64,000 nt of DNA, taken from Nevskia sp. (GTDB lineage Bacteria > Pseudomonadota > Gammaproteobacteria > Nevskiales > Nevskiaceae). Of this stretch, positions 42,070-50,908 are shown one piece after another. A program made the translations under genes and the position numbers. Position 1 is the stretch's first letter; the number at the start of each line of letters is the position of its first letter. The stretch lies in assembly GCA_023229645.1 (NCBI GenBank), contig JALNYU010000011.1, positions 70,688 to 134,687 on the forward strand, given 5' to 3'. A model generated the notes under the pieces. It was not told where the DNA came from. It saw only the letters and a program-made list of their open reading frames with translations, and did not search any database.

Positions 42070-42251
42070 CCGGCGATTATACGGAGCAAACCGGGACGCT
42101 TGTTGTTTGGTGATTTCGGCGAGCTGCAGCCCGGCCGGCCCGCGGCCGGAGCGCGTCAGTTACCATGCCGGCTACCCGCGGCATGGCACTAGCGCCGACA
42201 CCTGCTGCGGCGATCAAACAGCGTACTGACAACGGTGGTGAGGCTCCGCGG

Positions 42252-42548
42252 ATGATAGAAGTTGAAGTGGTTTATGCCGCCCCAGCGCAGCAGATTTGCG
42301 CCGCTGTTTCGGTGCCGCCGGGTACCACATTGCGGGTAGCAATCCAGGCGTCGGGCGTACTGCCGCGCGGCGCTGATCTTGAGGCAATGGGTGTTGGTGT
42401 TTTTGGCCGCCTGCGCGGGCTCGACGAAAGCGTGAGTGCTGGTGATCGCGTCGAACTATATCGGCCGCTGCTGGCCGATCCGAAACAGGCGCGGCGGCAA
42501 CGCGTTCGCGCAAAAAAGAGGCAGGCCGCCGTCGAGTCTAGTCGCTAG
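42252..42548 (+). CDS. rnfH: RnfH/RatB family protein (UPF0125)
   Basis: 98 residues from the ATG at 42252, which gives the family start MIEVEVVYAAPAQQ; the frame continues upstream to 42165 with an unlikely extension. Conserved features are the ubiquitin-like beta-grasp pattern with VPPGTTLRVAIQASGVL, VGVFGRLRGLDESVSAGDRVE and LYRPLLADPK. The C-terminus is Arg/Lys-rich. The exact function is unknown. Normally ratA sits between it and smpB; here the 182-base gap holds no ratA. Confidence 0.9.
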   Translation: MIEVEVVYAAPAQQICAAVSVPPGTTLRVAIQASGVLPRGADLEAMGVGVFGRLRGLDESVSAGDRVELYRPLLADPKQARRQRVRAKKRQAAVESSR

Positions 42549-42777
42549 GCTGTTTTGGCCACAGCTTGATTATCAAGCGGGTGCGAAAACGGTAGCTAGC
42601 CATCAGAATTGGCTGGCATGGAGCGCAGGTCAAGCAGCGTTTAATACCCAATCTATGCCGAAGTTAATTGATTTTGTTGCTAATTCAGATTCTGGCGTTG
42701 ATCTAAACGATTGATGCTGAACCAGGCAATGCCGTTACGTTTGAGATCAAGAAGCTGAAGCAATAACCGGAATCTAT

Positions 42778-43215
42778 CTACTTTGGCGGTTCCACTTTGA
42801 CGCCGCTTTCCTGCGCCTTTTCGGATTCTTCGCGCTGATTTTGTAGCGCGCTGTTCTGCTGCGCTTTAACGATGCGATCGATCTCCGGACCGTCTAACGG
42901 CTTGCTCTTGCCGCTGATTGCCAAGCCTTCGATGCGCGCTAGTTTTTCTTCTTCGAAATACAGCGTAACCGTGCGGCTGGTTACGTTGCCGCGCGGGTCT
43001 TTGTAGTACCCGAGGTATTCCCAGCGATCAGTCCGAAACGGCGAGGTTGCCAACGGCGTACCGAGCAGGAATTTCACCTGGTCCCGGGTTTGGCCCGTGC
43101 GCAGAAGTTCGAGCTGTTTCTGCTCGATGATGTTGCCCTGACGGGTTGGTAGGCGGTAGACAAGCGAGCAGCCTGCTACAGAAAGAGCCAGCAGGGCGTA
43201 GAGTGCGAAGCGCAT
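42778..43215 (-). CDS. bamE: BamE, outer-membrane assembly lipoprotein
   Basis: 145 residues from the ATG at 43215, which begins the signal peptide MRFALYALLALSVAGCSLVY with lipobox VAGC (lipidated Cys16). The core has LPTRQGNIIEQKQLELLRTG, then MTRDQV-like QTRDQVKFLLGTPL and DRWEYLGYYKDPRGN. A charged C-terminal extension (about 110-145) exceeds the E. coli protein. BamE supports the BAM complex in inserting outer-membrane barrels. It diverges from fur with only 51 bases between starts, a conserved arrangement. Confidence 0.93.
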   Translation of the reverse strand: MRFALYALLALSVAGCSLVYRLPTRQGNIIEQKQLELLRTGQTRDQVKFLLGTPLATSPFRTDRWEYLGYYKDPRGNVTSRTVTLYFEEEKLARIEGLAISGKSKPLDGPEIDRIVKAQQNSALQNQREESEKAQESGVKVEPPK

Positions 43216-43220
43216 AGAAG

Positions 43221-43248
43221 TTGTCGCAGAAATTCGAGATGCGATAAT
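43221..43248 (+). promoter_or_regulatory. Probable fur promoter
   Basis: TTGTCG (43221-43226) and GATAAT (43243-43248) with a 16-base spacer, 19 bases before the fur start in the short bamE-fur gap. No clear Fur box is seen. Confidence 0.5.
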
Positions 43249-43266
43249 ACCCGAACATTCCTGCGG

Positions 43267-43719
43267 ATGAATGCCAACGTGGAATCGCAAGACCTGAAGA
43301 ACGCCGGCCTGAAAGTCACGTTGCCCCGACTCAAGATCCTGGAGATGCTGGAACATAGCCCGACTCGACACCTTGCCGCTGAAGAAATCTACCGCCGCTT
43401 GATGGATGGCGGCGATGACATCGGATTAGCAACTGTCTATCGCGTGCTTACGCAGTTCGAGGCCGCTGGCCTCGTCACCCGCCATCATTTCGAAGGCGGC
43501 CACGCCGTATTTGAATTGGAACGCGGCCACCACCACGACCACATTGTTTGCGTCAAATGCGGCCGAGTCGATGAGTTTGAAGACGAAACCATCGAACGCC
43601 GGCAGCACGAAAAAGCGCAGGCCTTGGGTTATCGCCTCGTCGAGCACAATCTCATCATGTACGGCGAATGCCAACGAGAGAACTGCCCGAACCTAAAGAA
43701 CGCGCTACGCAAGAGCTGA
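43267..43719 (+). CDS. fur: Fur, ferric uptake regulator
   Basis: 150 residues. The winged-helix domain has AGLKVTLPRLKILEMLE and GLATVYRVLTQFEAAGLV. Metal sites are in GHHHDHIVCVKCG, with His88-90, Asp91, His92, Cys95 and Cys98; a second Cys pair is Cys135/Cys140 near the C-terminus. Iron-bound Fur represses iron-uptake genes. It diverges from bamE and is followed within five bases by the repeat protein, which suggests co-transcription. Confidence 0.97.
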   Translation: MNANVESQDLKNAGLKVTLPRLKILEMLEHSPTRHLAAEEIYRRLMDGGDDIGLATVYRVLTQFEAAGLVTRHHFEGGHAVFELERGHHHDHIVCVKCGRVDEFEDETIERRQHEKAQALGYRLVEHNLIMYGECQRENCPNLKNALRKS

Positions 43720-43724
43720 TCGCC

Positions 43725-44114
43725 ATGCAAAGTCTCGTCAGAACAGCCGTTACGTCCTTCAGCCCATTCAGTTGCGGAAAAGGCGGGCGGGCTGTTCTTG
43801 CAGGGGCTTTGCTGAGCGTGACAGCGCTGGCCAGTGCGGCGGAACCGGCCAAGGACGGCGGTACCGTCAATGAGATCAAGCAAGGCGCGGTTGCGGTTGG
43901 CCACGGCGTGCGGGACGGCGCAGTTGAAGTTGGCCATGACGTAAAAGATGGCGCGGTACAAGCGGGCCATGCCGCGGCCAAGCTTGGCGTTGGGATAGGC
44001 CACGCCGCACGGGATTCTGCGAAAGCCGTTGGCCATGCCAGCCGCGATGCCGCAAAAAGTGTTGGAAAAGCGGTGAAAGAAGCGGTGAAAGAGACAAAAT
44101 CATCGGACGATTAA
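43725..44114 (+). CDS. Exported protein with six 11-residue amphipathic repeats
   Basis: 129 residues from the ATG at 43725, the start that gives a signal peptide (GAVLAGALL-like core, cleavage near ASA/AE). The mature part is six 11-residue units beginning VGHGVRDGAVE, VGHDVKDGAVQ, AGHAAAKLGVG, IGHAARDSAKA, VGHASRDAAKS and VGKAVKEAVKE. The 11-residue period and Ala/Gly/Lys/Asp composition recall LEA-like or apolipoprotein-like surface helices. It lies five bases after fur. No function is known; a periplasmic membrane- or wall-associated role is inference. Confidence 0.7.
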   Translation: MQSLVRTAVTSFSPFSCGKGGRAVLAGALLSVTALASAAEPAKDGGTVNEIKQGAVAVGHGVRDGAVEVGHDVKDGAVQAGHAAAKLGVGIGHAARDSAKAVGHASRDAAKSVGKAVKEAVKETKSSDD

Positions 44115-44193
44115 GGCTGGCTTGAGCTGGCCGATTTACACCTCGGGCTTAGTTCCATTCAGGCTTGCGCGCGGTGGCTAAGCGGACGCATTT

Positions 44194-44412
44194 TTAGCGC
44201 ATAAATGCCGCGATTCCGAGAAAAGCCGCGTATCCAACGAGCAGCCAAAATGCCAAGCCGACGATCACAACAAGGTTGCCATCGGTATTGAAGGGCACGT
44301 TGAATAAGCGGCAGATCAAGTAGCCCGCGCCGCGGATTCCGATCTCGAAAACGACGTCGGACAACACGTCGCCAACAATCCTAAGAAAGCCGCCGAGCAG
44401 GTCGCCAATCAT
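44194..44412 (-). CDS. Small hypothetical membrane protein
   Basis: 72 residues. A first amphipathic/hydrophobic half (GDLLGGFLRIVGDVLSDVVF) is followed by a clear membrane helix LVVIVGLAFWLLVGYAAFLG. No family is recognised. It lies 22 bases before the recN stop, on the same strand, and convergent with the repeat protein. The coherent hydrophobic pattern and position support it being a real gene. Confidence 0.5.
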   Translation of the reverse strand: MIGDLLGGFLRIVGDVLSDVVFEIGIRGAGYLICRLFNVPFNTDGNLVVIVGLAFWLLVGYAAFLGIAAFMR

Positions 44413-44434
44413 TCAGCCGCCGTGGCGCCCCCGT

Positions 44435-46108
44435 TTAAGCCTGGCTCACGCGCAGCAATAGATCTTTTGCCAACGCCTGCGTCGCGGCGCCCTCAACATC
44501 ACCGCCGAGCATGCGCGCAACTTCGCCGACGCGGGCAGCGGCGTCCAGCGTCCGCACCCGTGTGTAGGTTTGGCCGGCGCTCACTTCTTTCGCAATACCG
44601 AAGTGATTGCGGCCTTGCGCGGCAACTTGCGCCAAATGCGTCACACAGAGCACCTGTCGGCGGCTGCCGAGGGTGCGTAGCTGGTGGCCGACGATATCCG
44701 CCGTGGTGCCGCCGATGCCGGCGTCTACTTCGTCGAAAATCATCGTCGCGGCCCCAACTTCCGAAACCAAGCTGACTTGCAACGCGAGGCTGATGCGGGA
44801 GAGTTCGCCGCCGGACGCCACTTTGGCTAACGGCCGTGGCGGCTGGCCGGGATTCGCCGAGAAATCGAAGCGGACGAGATCGTCGCCGTGCGGGCTGGGC
44901 TGCGCGCGGCCTGCGGCTTCCACCGCGACGACAAACGCCGCGTTGGGCATGCCGAGCTCGCGCACGCGCGCAGTGACATCCGCTGCCAAGGTCTGCGCTG
45001 TTTGCTGGCGCGACGCCGTGAGTGCTGCGGCAGCCTGGCGATAGGCAGTTAGCGCCACTTGCCGCTGCTGCTCCAGCTGAACCAGCTGATTGCTGGCGTC
45101 TTCGAGCCCGCCGAGTTCGTCGCGAAGCTGTTGGTGCCGGGCGAGCAAGTCGTCCGCACGCACGCGGTGCTTGCGCGCGAGGTCGTGCACGGCGCTCAGG
45201 CGTTGCTCAAGCGCGGCGAGGCGTTCGGGGTCCAGGTCGAGCTTGTCGAGCAGGCGGCGCAGGCTGTCGGCTGCTTCGCGCACCTGTGCTTGCGCGCCTG
45301 CAGCGAGCGCCTCGGCTTCGGCGAAGCCTTCATGCAGTGGCAGCAGGCCGCGCAGCGTTGCGAGTGCGGTTGAGAGTTGGTCATAGATGCTGGCGTCGCC
45401 GCCATAGAGCAGCTGCTGCGCGCCAAAACCCTCATTTAGCAGGCGGCCGGCGTTGGCGAGGCGGCGATGCTCGGCGTCGAGTTCGCTTAGCTCATCTTCG
45501 CCGAGCGCCAGCGCGTCCAGTTCCTGCAGCTGAAAACGCAGGTATTCGAGCTGCGCCGGATCGCGGCTTTGCGCGGCGATCAGCCGCTCGCGTTCACGGT
45601 CGATGCGCTGCACGGCTTGCGCAGCACCGGCGGTGGCGGCAAGGCGTGCGGGGTGCTGCGCGGCGTCGTCGAGCATGCCGCGCTGGGCGTCGGCGAGCAG
45701 CAACATGCGGCTATCGCCCTGGCCGAAGATCTCCACCAGCAGTTCGCCAAGTCCGCGCAAATCGGTGGCGGAGGCCGGGCTGCCGTTGACGAACGCGCGG
45801 GTTCGGCCTTCGGCGTAAACCAGCCGCCGGATCGTGCAGGTTTCGTCTTCATAGAGCTCGCGTTCGCGGAGCCAAGCTTCAGCGGCGGGGCAGTCGGCGA
45901 CTGAAAACTCGGCGCTGACCTCAGCTTTTTCGGCGCCGGCGCGCACCAGGGTGCTGTCCGCGCGCAGGCCGATGACGAGGCCTAGGGCGTCGATCAAAAT
46001 CGACTTGCCAGCGCCGGTTTCGCCGGTTAGTACGCTGAAGCCAGAGGTCCAGTCGAGGCTGAGCTCGTCGATGATCGCGAGGTTGCGGATGTGCAGATGA
46101 CGAAGCAT
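44435..46108 (-). CDS. recN: RecN, DNA double-strand-break repair ATPase
   Basis: 557 residues, full length. It starts MLRHLHIRNLAIIDELSLDW with Walker A GETGAGKS at 29-36. A long coiled-coil middle (about 160-370) with a central hinge is followed by the signature VASGGELSRISLALQV and Walker B MIFDEVDAGIGG. RecN is an SMC-like protein that tethers broken ends for recombination. It is 13 bases after nadK on the same strand, a common arrangement. LexA control is typical but no box is identified. Confidence 0.95.
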   Translation of the reverse strand: MLRHLHIRNLAIIDELSLDWTSGFSVLTGETGAGKSILIDALGLVIGLRADSTLVRAGAEKAEVSAEFSVADCPAAEAWLRERELYEDETCTIRRLVYAEGRTRAFVNGSPASATDLRGLGELLVEIFGQGDSRMLLLADAQRGMLDDAAQHPARLAATAGAAQAVQRIDRERERLIAAQSRDPAQLEYLRFQLQELDALALGEDELSELDAEHRRLANAGRLLNEGFGAQQLLYGGDASIYDQLSTALATLRGLLPLHEGFAEAEALAAGAQAQVREAADSLRRLLDKLDLDPERLAALEQRLSAVHDLARKHRVRADDLLARHQQLRDELGGLEDASNQLVQLEQQRQVALTAYRQAAAALTASRQQTAQTLAADVTARVRELGMPNAAFVVAVEAAGRAQPSPHGDDLVRFDFSANPGQPPRPLAKVASGGELSRISLALQVSLVSEVGAATMIFDEVDAGIGGTTADIVGHQLRTLGSRRQVLCVTHLAQVAAQGRNHFGIAKEVSAGQTYTRVRTLDAAARVGEVARMLGGDVEGAATQALAKDLLLRVSQA

Positions 46109-46121
46109 GTTCGTTCGAGTT

Positions 46122-47027
46122 TTATGCAGTGCCGGCGGGGTTTTGGCCCCAATGAAGTTTGTCGCGCAGCAGCTCGAAATAGCTGTAATTGCGAGGATGG
46201 ATCAAGCGTAGCGCGTGCGGTGAGCGGCTAATTTCAACGGTGTCACCCGGCGCCAGCGCTTCGCTGATCTGGCCGTCGCAGGTCACCGTGGCGGTGGTTT
46301 CGTCGCGCCCGAGGACGATACGAATGGTGCGTGCAGCCGGCACAACAATCGGCCGATCCGACAACGTATGCGGGCAGATCGGCACAATCGCCACCGCTTC
46401 CACCGACGGATGCAGCACCGGCCCGCCGCTGGAGAGGGCGTAGGCGGTTGATCCCGTAGCGGTGGAGACGATGATGCCGTCCGCGCGGTGTTGGCAGATG
46501 AATTCCCACTCGGACTCCTGCGCCAGCCAGGTCGAGAATTCGATCATGCGGATGCTGGCCTGATTGCGCACCACGATGTCGTTGACCGCCAGCATCGGCG
46601 CGCCGAGGCTGCCGTCCGCTTTGCGCACGCGGGCTTCGAGCAAGGTGCGGCTTTCGCTCAGGAATTTTCCTTTGAATAGCGCAATCAAGGTGTCCCGGAT
46701 GTCTTCCGGTCGAACATCGACCAAAAAGCCGAGCCGGCCCTGATTGACGCCGAGCAGCGGCAGGCCGGAAGCGGCGAAGCTGCGGCCAGCGTCGAGCAAG
46801 GTGCCGTCGCCGCCGATAACGATGACCAGCTGGCAGCGCCGCGCTAATTCCTCGCGTTCTACGCCAACCACGTCACCGGGCGGCAGCAGTGCCGCCGTTT
46901 CCGCTTCGATGAGGACTTCCCGGCCCAGTTCGGTCAGCGCGCGACACAGCTGCTGTAGCGGCTCGGATACGCTCGGGCTGCGCCGCTTGCCGATGACGCC
47001 GATGGTCTGAAATCTGCTTATATCCAT
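46122..47027 (-). CDS. nadK: NAD kinase
   Basis: 301 residues. The NAD-kinase motif GGDGTLLDAGR (GGDGT at 72-76) is followed by GVNQGRLGFLVDV, and the C-terminal domain has HRADGIIVSTATGSTAYALS and GGPVLHPSVEAV. It phosphorylates NAD to NADP. It is adjacent to recN on the minus strand and diverges from hrcA. Confidence 0.96.
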   Translation of the reverse strand: MDISRFQTIGVIGKRRSPSVSEPLQQLCRALTELGREVLIEAETAALLPPGDVVGVEREELARRCQLVIVIGGDGTLLDAGRSFAASGLPLLGVNQGRLGFLVDVRPEDIRDTLIALFKGKFLSESRTLLEARVRKADGSLGAPMLAVNDIVVRNQASIRMIEFSTWLAQESEWEFICQHRADGIIVSTATGSTAYALSSGGPVLHPSVEAVAIVPICPHTLSDRPIVVPAARTIRIVLGRDETTATVTCDGQISEALAPGDTVEISRSPHALRLIHPRNYSYFELLRDKLHWGQNPAGTA

Positions 47028-47190
47028 GCGCAGGAGCGGAACGCGGCCTAAGACGGGCTTGAATTGTTAGAAGTGCGCGCAAATTATCACGAAACATCAC
47101 GAAACAAGATTGCAGCAGATTTCCGGAATCGGAGCCTTGACACGCTTTTTGCACCGTTGATAGCGTTGAAGCGCATTATCTAACTAGCCC

Positions 47191-48225
47191 ATGACTCAAG
47201 CACTCGACCCCCGCGCCGCGGAGCTGCTGAAGCTCCTGATTGAACGCTACGCTCACGATGGCGTGCCGGTGGGCTCGCGGACGCTCGCCCGTGCGCTCGG
47301 CGCCGAGTTGAGCCCAGCGACGATACGCAATGTGATGGCGGATCTTGAAGAGCTGGGTTTCGTGTCGTCGCCGCATACGTCGGCCGGACGTATTCCGACA
47401 CAGCGCGGCTATCGCTATTTTGTCGATAGCCTGCTGGCGCCGGAGCCGCTGAGCGAAGCCGATTTGAACCGCATTACCGATGAGTTGGTGCCGCGTGATC
47501 GCACGGCGACCGACATGCTGCAGGCGGTATCGGGCCTGTTATCGCGTTTATCGTCGATGGCCTGCGTGGTGACGGTACCGAAGCGGAACGTCGCGGTGCT
47601 GCGGCGGATCGAATTTTTGTCGCTGTCTGGCGGCCGGGTATTGGCGATTTTGGTCGTCAACCAGCGTGATGTGCAGAACCGCGTGCTCGATATGGGCCGC
47701 GACTACAGCGCGCAAGAGTTGGAGCAGTACGCCAACATCATCAATGAAACCTTTGCCGGGCGTGATCTTTTCACGTTGCGGCGCTCGCTGGTGAACGAAT
47801 TGCTGGAAGCGCAGAAATGCGTCAATCAGCTTTTGCACGAAGCCGCCAGCTTGGCCGAGCGGGCGCTGCAAAACGAAACCACGGAAGATTATGTGATCGC
47901 TGGCAGCACGAATTTGCTCGGCTTCCAGGAACTGGCCGATGTCGGCCGCCTGCGGAAGCTGTTCGATGTGCTCGACCAAAAGCGCGATCTGCTCGATATC
48001 TTCGACCAATGTTTGAGCGCCACCGGCGTGCAAATCTTCATCGGCCGCGAGTCCGGCTATACGGTGCTGGACGAATACAGCCTCGTGACGTCGCCGTATA
48101 TGGTGAATGGCCAGATCGCTGGCGCGCTCGGCGTCATCGGCCCGACCCGCATGGCCTACCGCCGCATTGTGCCCCTCGTAACGGAAGCTGCCCGCGTGCT
48201 CGGCACCGGGCTTGAAAGCCGCTGA
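47191..48225 (+). CDS. hrcA: HrcA, heat-inducible transcription repressor
   Basis: 344 residues. The N-terminal winged helix is marked by LSPATIRNVMADLEELGFV and SSPHTSAGRIPTQRGYRYFV. The middle and C-terminal GAF-like region has ISLVNQRDV-type VNQRDVQNRVL and the end IGPTRMAYRRIVPLVTEAARVL. HrcA binds CIRCE elements and represses groE or dnaK operons. No CIRCE inverted repeat is found in this window, so its target is presumably elsewhere. It heads the hrcA-grpE-dnaK-dnaJ order. Confidence 0.95.
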   Translation: MTQALDPRAAELLKLLIERYAHDGVPVGSRTLARALGAELSPATIRNVMADLEELGFVSSPHTSAGRIPTQRGYRYFVDSLLAPEPLSEADLNRITDELVPRDRTATDMLQAVSGLLSRLSSMACVVTVPKRNVAVLRRIEFLSLSGGRVLAILVVNQRDVQNRVLDMGRDYSAQELEQYANIINETFAGRDLFTLRRSLVNELLEAQKCVNQLLHEAASLAERALQNETTEDYVIAGSTNLLGFQELADVGRLRKLFDVLDQKRDLLDIFDQCLSATGVQIFIGRESGYTVLDEYSLVTSPYMVNGQIAGALGVIGPTRMAYRRIVPLVTEAARVLGTGLESR

Positions 48226-48238
48226 GCTGTCCCCAAGT
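48211..48238 (+). promoter_or_regulatory. Sigma-32-type promoter for grpE-dnaK
   Basis: CTTGAAA (48211-48217) exactly matches the -35 consensus; CCCCAAGT (48231-48238) matches CCCCATNT at all but one defined position; the spacer is 13. The box lies across the hrcA stop codon, 69 bases before the grpE start, so grpE-dnaK can be induced apart from hrcA. Confidence 0.75.
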
Positions 48239-48306
48239 CTTTGCCACAGATGCGCGGGGGCGCGCATCTGCCGCCTGAATTCATCAACACGAAACGAACG
48301 ACACCG

Positions 48307-48846
48307 ATGACGGATAACACCGAAAGCACGCCTGCTGCGCCCGACGCCGAGAATCTGATCTCCGCCCAACTCGATGCCTTGCACGCGCGGTTGGCCGAAG
48401 CCGAAGCCACCGCCGCTGGCGCCAAGGATTATCAAATGCGCACCGCGGCCGAGTTGGATAACGTCCGCAAACGCGCCGAACGCGAAATCGAAACCGCGAA
48501 GAAATACGGCGCCGAGCGCGTCCTGGGCGATCTGCTGGCGATTATCGACAGCTTGGAACTGGGACTAAAGGCCGCTAGCGTCCAGGAAGCCACCGTGCAG
48601 TCGATCGCCGAAGGCATGGCGCTGACGCATAAACAGCTGCTCGGTTTCTTCGAGCGCTACGGCGTGGCCCAGGTTGATCCCGCTGGCCAGCCATTCAATC
48701 CGCAGCTGCACGAGGCGGTTTCGGCGGTGCCGAGCGTCGATGTGGCACCGAACCATGTGTTGTCGGTCATGCAGAAAGGCTACCGCCTGCATGAGCGCCT
48801 ACTGCGCCCGGCGATGGTGGTTGTTGCAAAAGCACCCGCGGAATAA
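48307..48846 (+). CDS. grpE: GrpE nucleotide-exchange factor
   Basis: 179 residues from the ATG at 48307, giving the typical acidic N-terminus MTDNTESTPAAPDAEN; an in-frame start at 48241 would add 22 residues and lie close to the promoter. A long coiled-coil (about 20-85) with YQMRTAAELDNVRKRAERE is followed by the beta-wing domain with LHEAVSAVPS and VLSVMQKGYRLHERLLRPA. It releases ADP from DnaK. It precedes dnaK by 77 bases. Confidence 0.95.
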   Translation: MTDNTESTPAAPDAENLISAQLDALHARLAEAEATAAGAKDYQMRTAAELDNVRKRAEREIETAKKYGAERVLGDLLAIIDSLELGLKAASVQEATVQSIAEGMALTHKQLLGFFERYGVAQVDPAGQPFNPQLHEAVSAVPSVDVAPNHVLSVMQKGYRLHERLLRPAMVVVAKAPAE

Positions 48847-48923
48847 ACCTCAGCACTTGAATTGCTGCGAATTGGCAACACTTAGAACGCATTGTTAGAA
48901 CTGAACCCCGGAGCAAATAAAGC

Positions 48924-50861
48924 ATGGCCAAGATCATCGGTATCGACCTCGGCACGACGAATTCCTGCGTAGCAATTATGGAAGGCGGTGTCGCCAAGGT
49001 TATTGAAAATAGCGAAGGCGAGCGCACCACACCTTCGATCGTTGCCTACCAGGACGACGGCCAGATCACGATCGGCCGTCCGGCCAAGCGTCAGGCCGTT
49101 ACCAATCCGGCCAACACCGTGTATGCGGTGAAGCGTCTGATCGGTCGCCGTTTCGAAGAGCAGATCGTTCAGAAAGACATCGCGATGGTGCCGTACAAGA
49201 TCGCCAAAGCGCCGAACGGTGACGCTTGGGTTGAGATCCGCGGCAAGGCGATGGCGCCGCAGCAGGTGTCAGCCGAAGTGCTGATCAAGATGAAGAAGAC
49301 CGCCGAAGACTATCTCGGCGAGAAAGTGACGGAAGCCGTTATCACGGTGCCGGCCTACTTCAACGACTCTCAGCGCCAGGCGACGAAAGACGCCGGCAAA
49401 ATCGCTGGGCTCGACGTCAAGCGCATCATCAACGAACCGACCGCCGCGGCGCTCGCGTTCGGCTTGGATAAAGTCAAAGGCGACCGCAAAATTGCGGTTT
49501 ACGATCTCGGCGGTGGCACGTTCGATATTTCGATCATCGAAATCGCCGAAGTGGATGGCGAGCACCAGTTCGAAGTGTTGTCGACCAACGGCGATACCTT
49601 CCTCGGTGGTGAAGATTTCGACCTTCGCGTCATTGACTACATCGTCGAAGAATTCAAGAAAGAATCCGGCATCGATTTGAAGCGCGATCCGCTGGCTTTG
49701 CAGCGCCTGAAGGAAGCGGCGGAAAAGGCCAAGATCGAGCTTTCGAGCACGACGCAGACCGACATCAACCTGCCGTACATCACCGCTGACGCCAGCGGCC
49801 CGAAGCATCTGAACATCAAGATGACCCGTGCGAAGCTGGAATCGTTGGTCGATGACTTGATCTCGAAGACGCTTGAGCCGTGCAAAATGGCGCTGAAGGA
49901 CGCCGGGCAGAGCGCTTCCGATATTCAGGAAGTGATCATGGTCGGCGGCCAAACCCGCATGCCGAAAGTGCAGGATGCGGTGAAGGCGCTGTTCGGCCGC
50001 GAACCGCGCCGCGACGTCAACCCAGATGAAGCCGTTGCGGTTGGCGCCGCAATTCAAGGCGCGGTGTTGACCGGCGAAGTGAAAGACGTGTTGTTGCTCG
50101 ACGTTACGCCGCTGTCGCTCGGCATCGAAACGCTCGGCGGCAAGATGACCAAGCTGATCGACAAGAACACGACGATCCCGACGCGTAAGTCGGAAACGTT
50201 CACGACCGCTGACGACAACCAGCACGCGGTAACCGTGCATGTATTGCAGGGCGAGCGCGAAATTGCTTCGGCGAATAAGAGCCTCGGCAAATTTGATCTC
50301 GCCGATATTCCGCCGGCACCGCGTGGCGTGCCGCAGGTCGAAGTTACGTTTGATATCGACGCCAATGGCATTTTGAACGTCAGCGCGAAGGACAAAGCCA
50401 CCGGCAAGCAGCAGTCGATTGTGGTCAAAGCCAACTCCGGTTTGAGCGACGACGAGATCAAGAAAATGATCAAGGACGCCGAAGCGCATGCCGACGAAGA
50501 CCGGAAGTTCAACGAGCTGATCACCGCGCGTAATCAGGGCGACCAGATCGTGCATCAGGTTGAGAAGTCGCTGAAAGATCTCGCCGAAGAAGTCCAGGAA
50601 GATGAGAAGAAGAGCATCGAAGAGGCCATCACGGCGCTGCGCGATGTGCTAAAAGGCGACGACAAAGACGTGATCGTGGCGAAGACCGAGGCTTTGGCTC
50701 AGGTTTCCGGCAAACTGGCCGAGCGCGCATACGCGAAAGCCGGTGCCAACGCCGGTGATGCCGGCAACGGCGCAGCCAGCGGTGCTTCGGCGCAGTCGGC
50801 GCCTGAAAGCGATGTTGTAGACGCCGAATTCACCGAAGTGAAGGACGGCAAGAAAGGCTAA
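48924..50861 (+). CDS. dnaK: DnaK, Hsp70 chaperone
   Basis: 645 residues, full length. The ATPase domain has GIDLGTTNSCVAIMEG, VITVPAYFNDSQRQATKDA, IAVYDLGGGTFDISIIE and EVIMVGGQTRMPKVQ. The linker DVLLLDVTPLSLGIET leads to the substrate domain, then the helical lid and a Gly/Ala-rich tail ending VDAEFTEVKDGKKG. It has a GGAG ribosome-binding site. It works with GrpE, DnaJ (51142) and CbpA (9974), all in this window. A hairpin follows the stop. Confidence 0.98.
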   Translation: MAKIIGIDLGTTNSCVAIMEGGVAKVIENSEGERTTPSIVAYQDDGQITIGRPAKRQAVTNPANTVYAVKRLIGRRFEEQIVQKDIAMVPYKIAKAPNGDAWVEIRGKAMAPQQVSAEVLIKMKKTAEDYLGEKVTEAVITVPAYFNDSQRQATKDAGKIAGLDVKRIINEPTAAALAFGLDKVKGDRKIAVYDLGGGTFDISIIEIAEVDGEHQFEVLSTNGDTFLGGEDFDLRVIDYIVEEFKKESGIDLKRDPLALQRLKEAAEKAKIELSSTTQTDINLPYITADASGPKHLNIKMTRAKLESLVDDLISKTLEPCKMALKDAGQSASDIQEVIMVGGQTRMPKVQDAVKALFGREPRRDVNPDEAVAVGAAIQGAVLTGEVKDVLLLDVTPLSLGIETLGGKMTKLIDKNTTIPTRKSETFTTADDNQHAVTVHVLQGEREIASANKSLGKFDLADIPPAPRGVPQVEVTFDIDANGILNVSAKDKATGKQQSIVVKANSGLSDDEIKKMIKDAEAHADEDRKFNELITARNQGDQIVHQVEKSLKDLAEEVQEDEKKSIEEAITALRDVLKGDDKDVIVAKTEALAQVSGKLAERAYAKAGANAGDAGNGAASGASAQSAPESDVVDAEFTEVKDGKKG

Positions 50862-50877
50862 GCGGTACGTGTTTATC

Positions 50878-50908
50878 TAAGCGCCCGGCCTCCGGGCGCT
50901 TAGCTTTT
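50878..50908 (+). terminator. Hairpin terminator between dnaK and dnaJ
   Basis: The perfect 11-base stem TAAGCGCCCGG/CCGGGCGCTTA with loop CCT is followed by GCTTTT. The short T tract suggests partial termination ahead of dnaJ. Confidence 0.75.

Noticed and set aside
47028..47190. CIRCE operator upstream of hrcA
   Set aside because: No TTAGCACTC-N9-GAGTGCTAA-like inverted repeat; only a direct repeat ATCACGAAAC near 47088-47106 and a loose TTGACA at 47137 without a good -10.
49269..50555. A 428-codon open frame antisense to dnaK
   Set aside because: dnaK is unambiguous. The antisense product is a codon-bias shadow with no recognisable domain.
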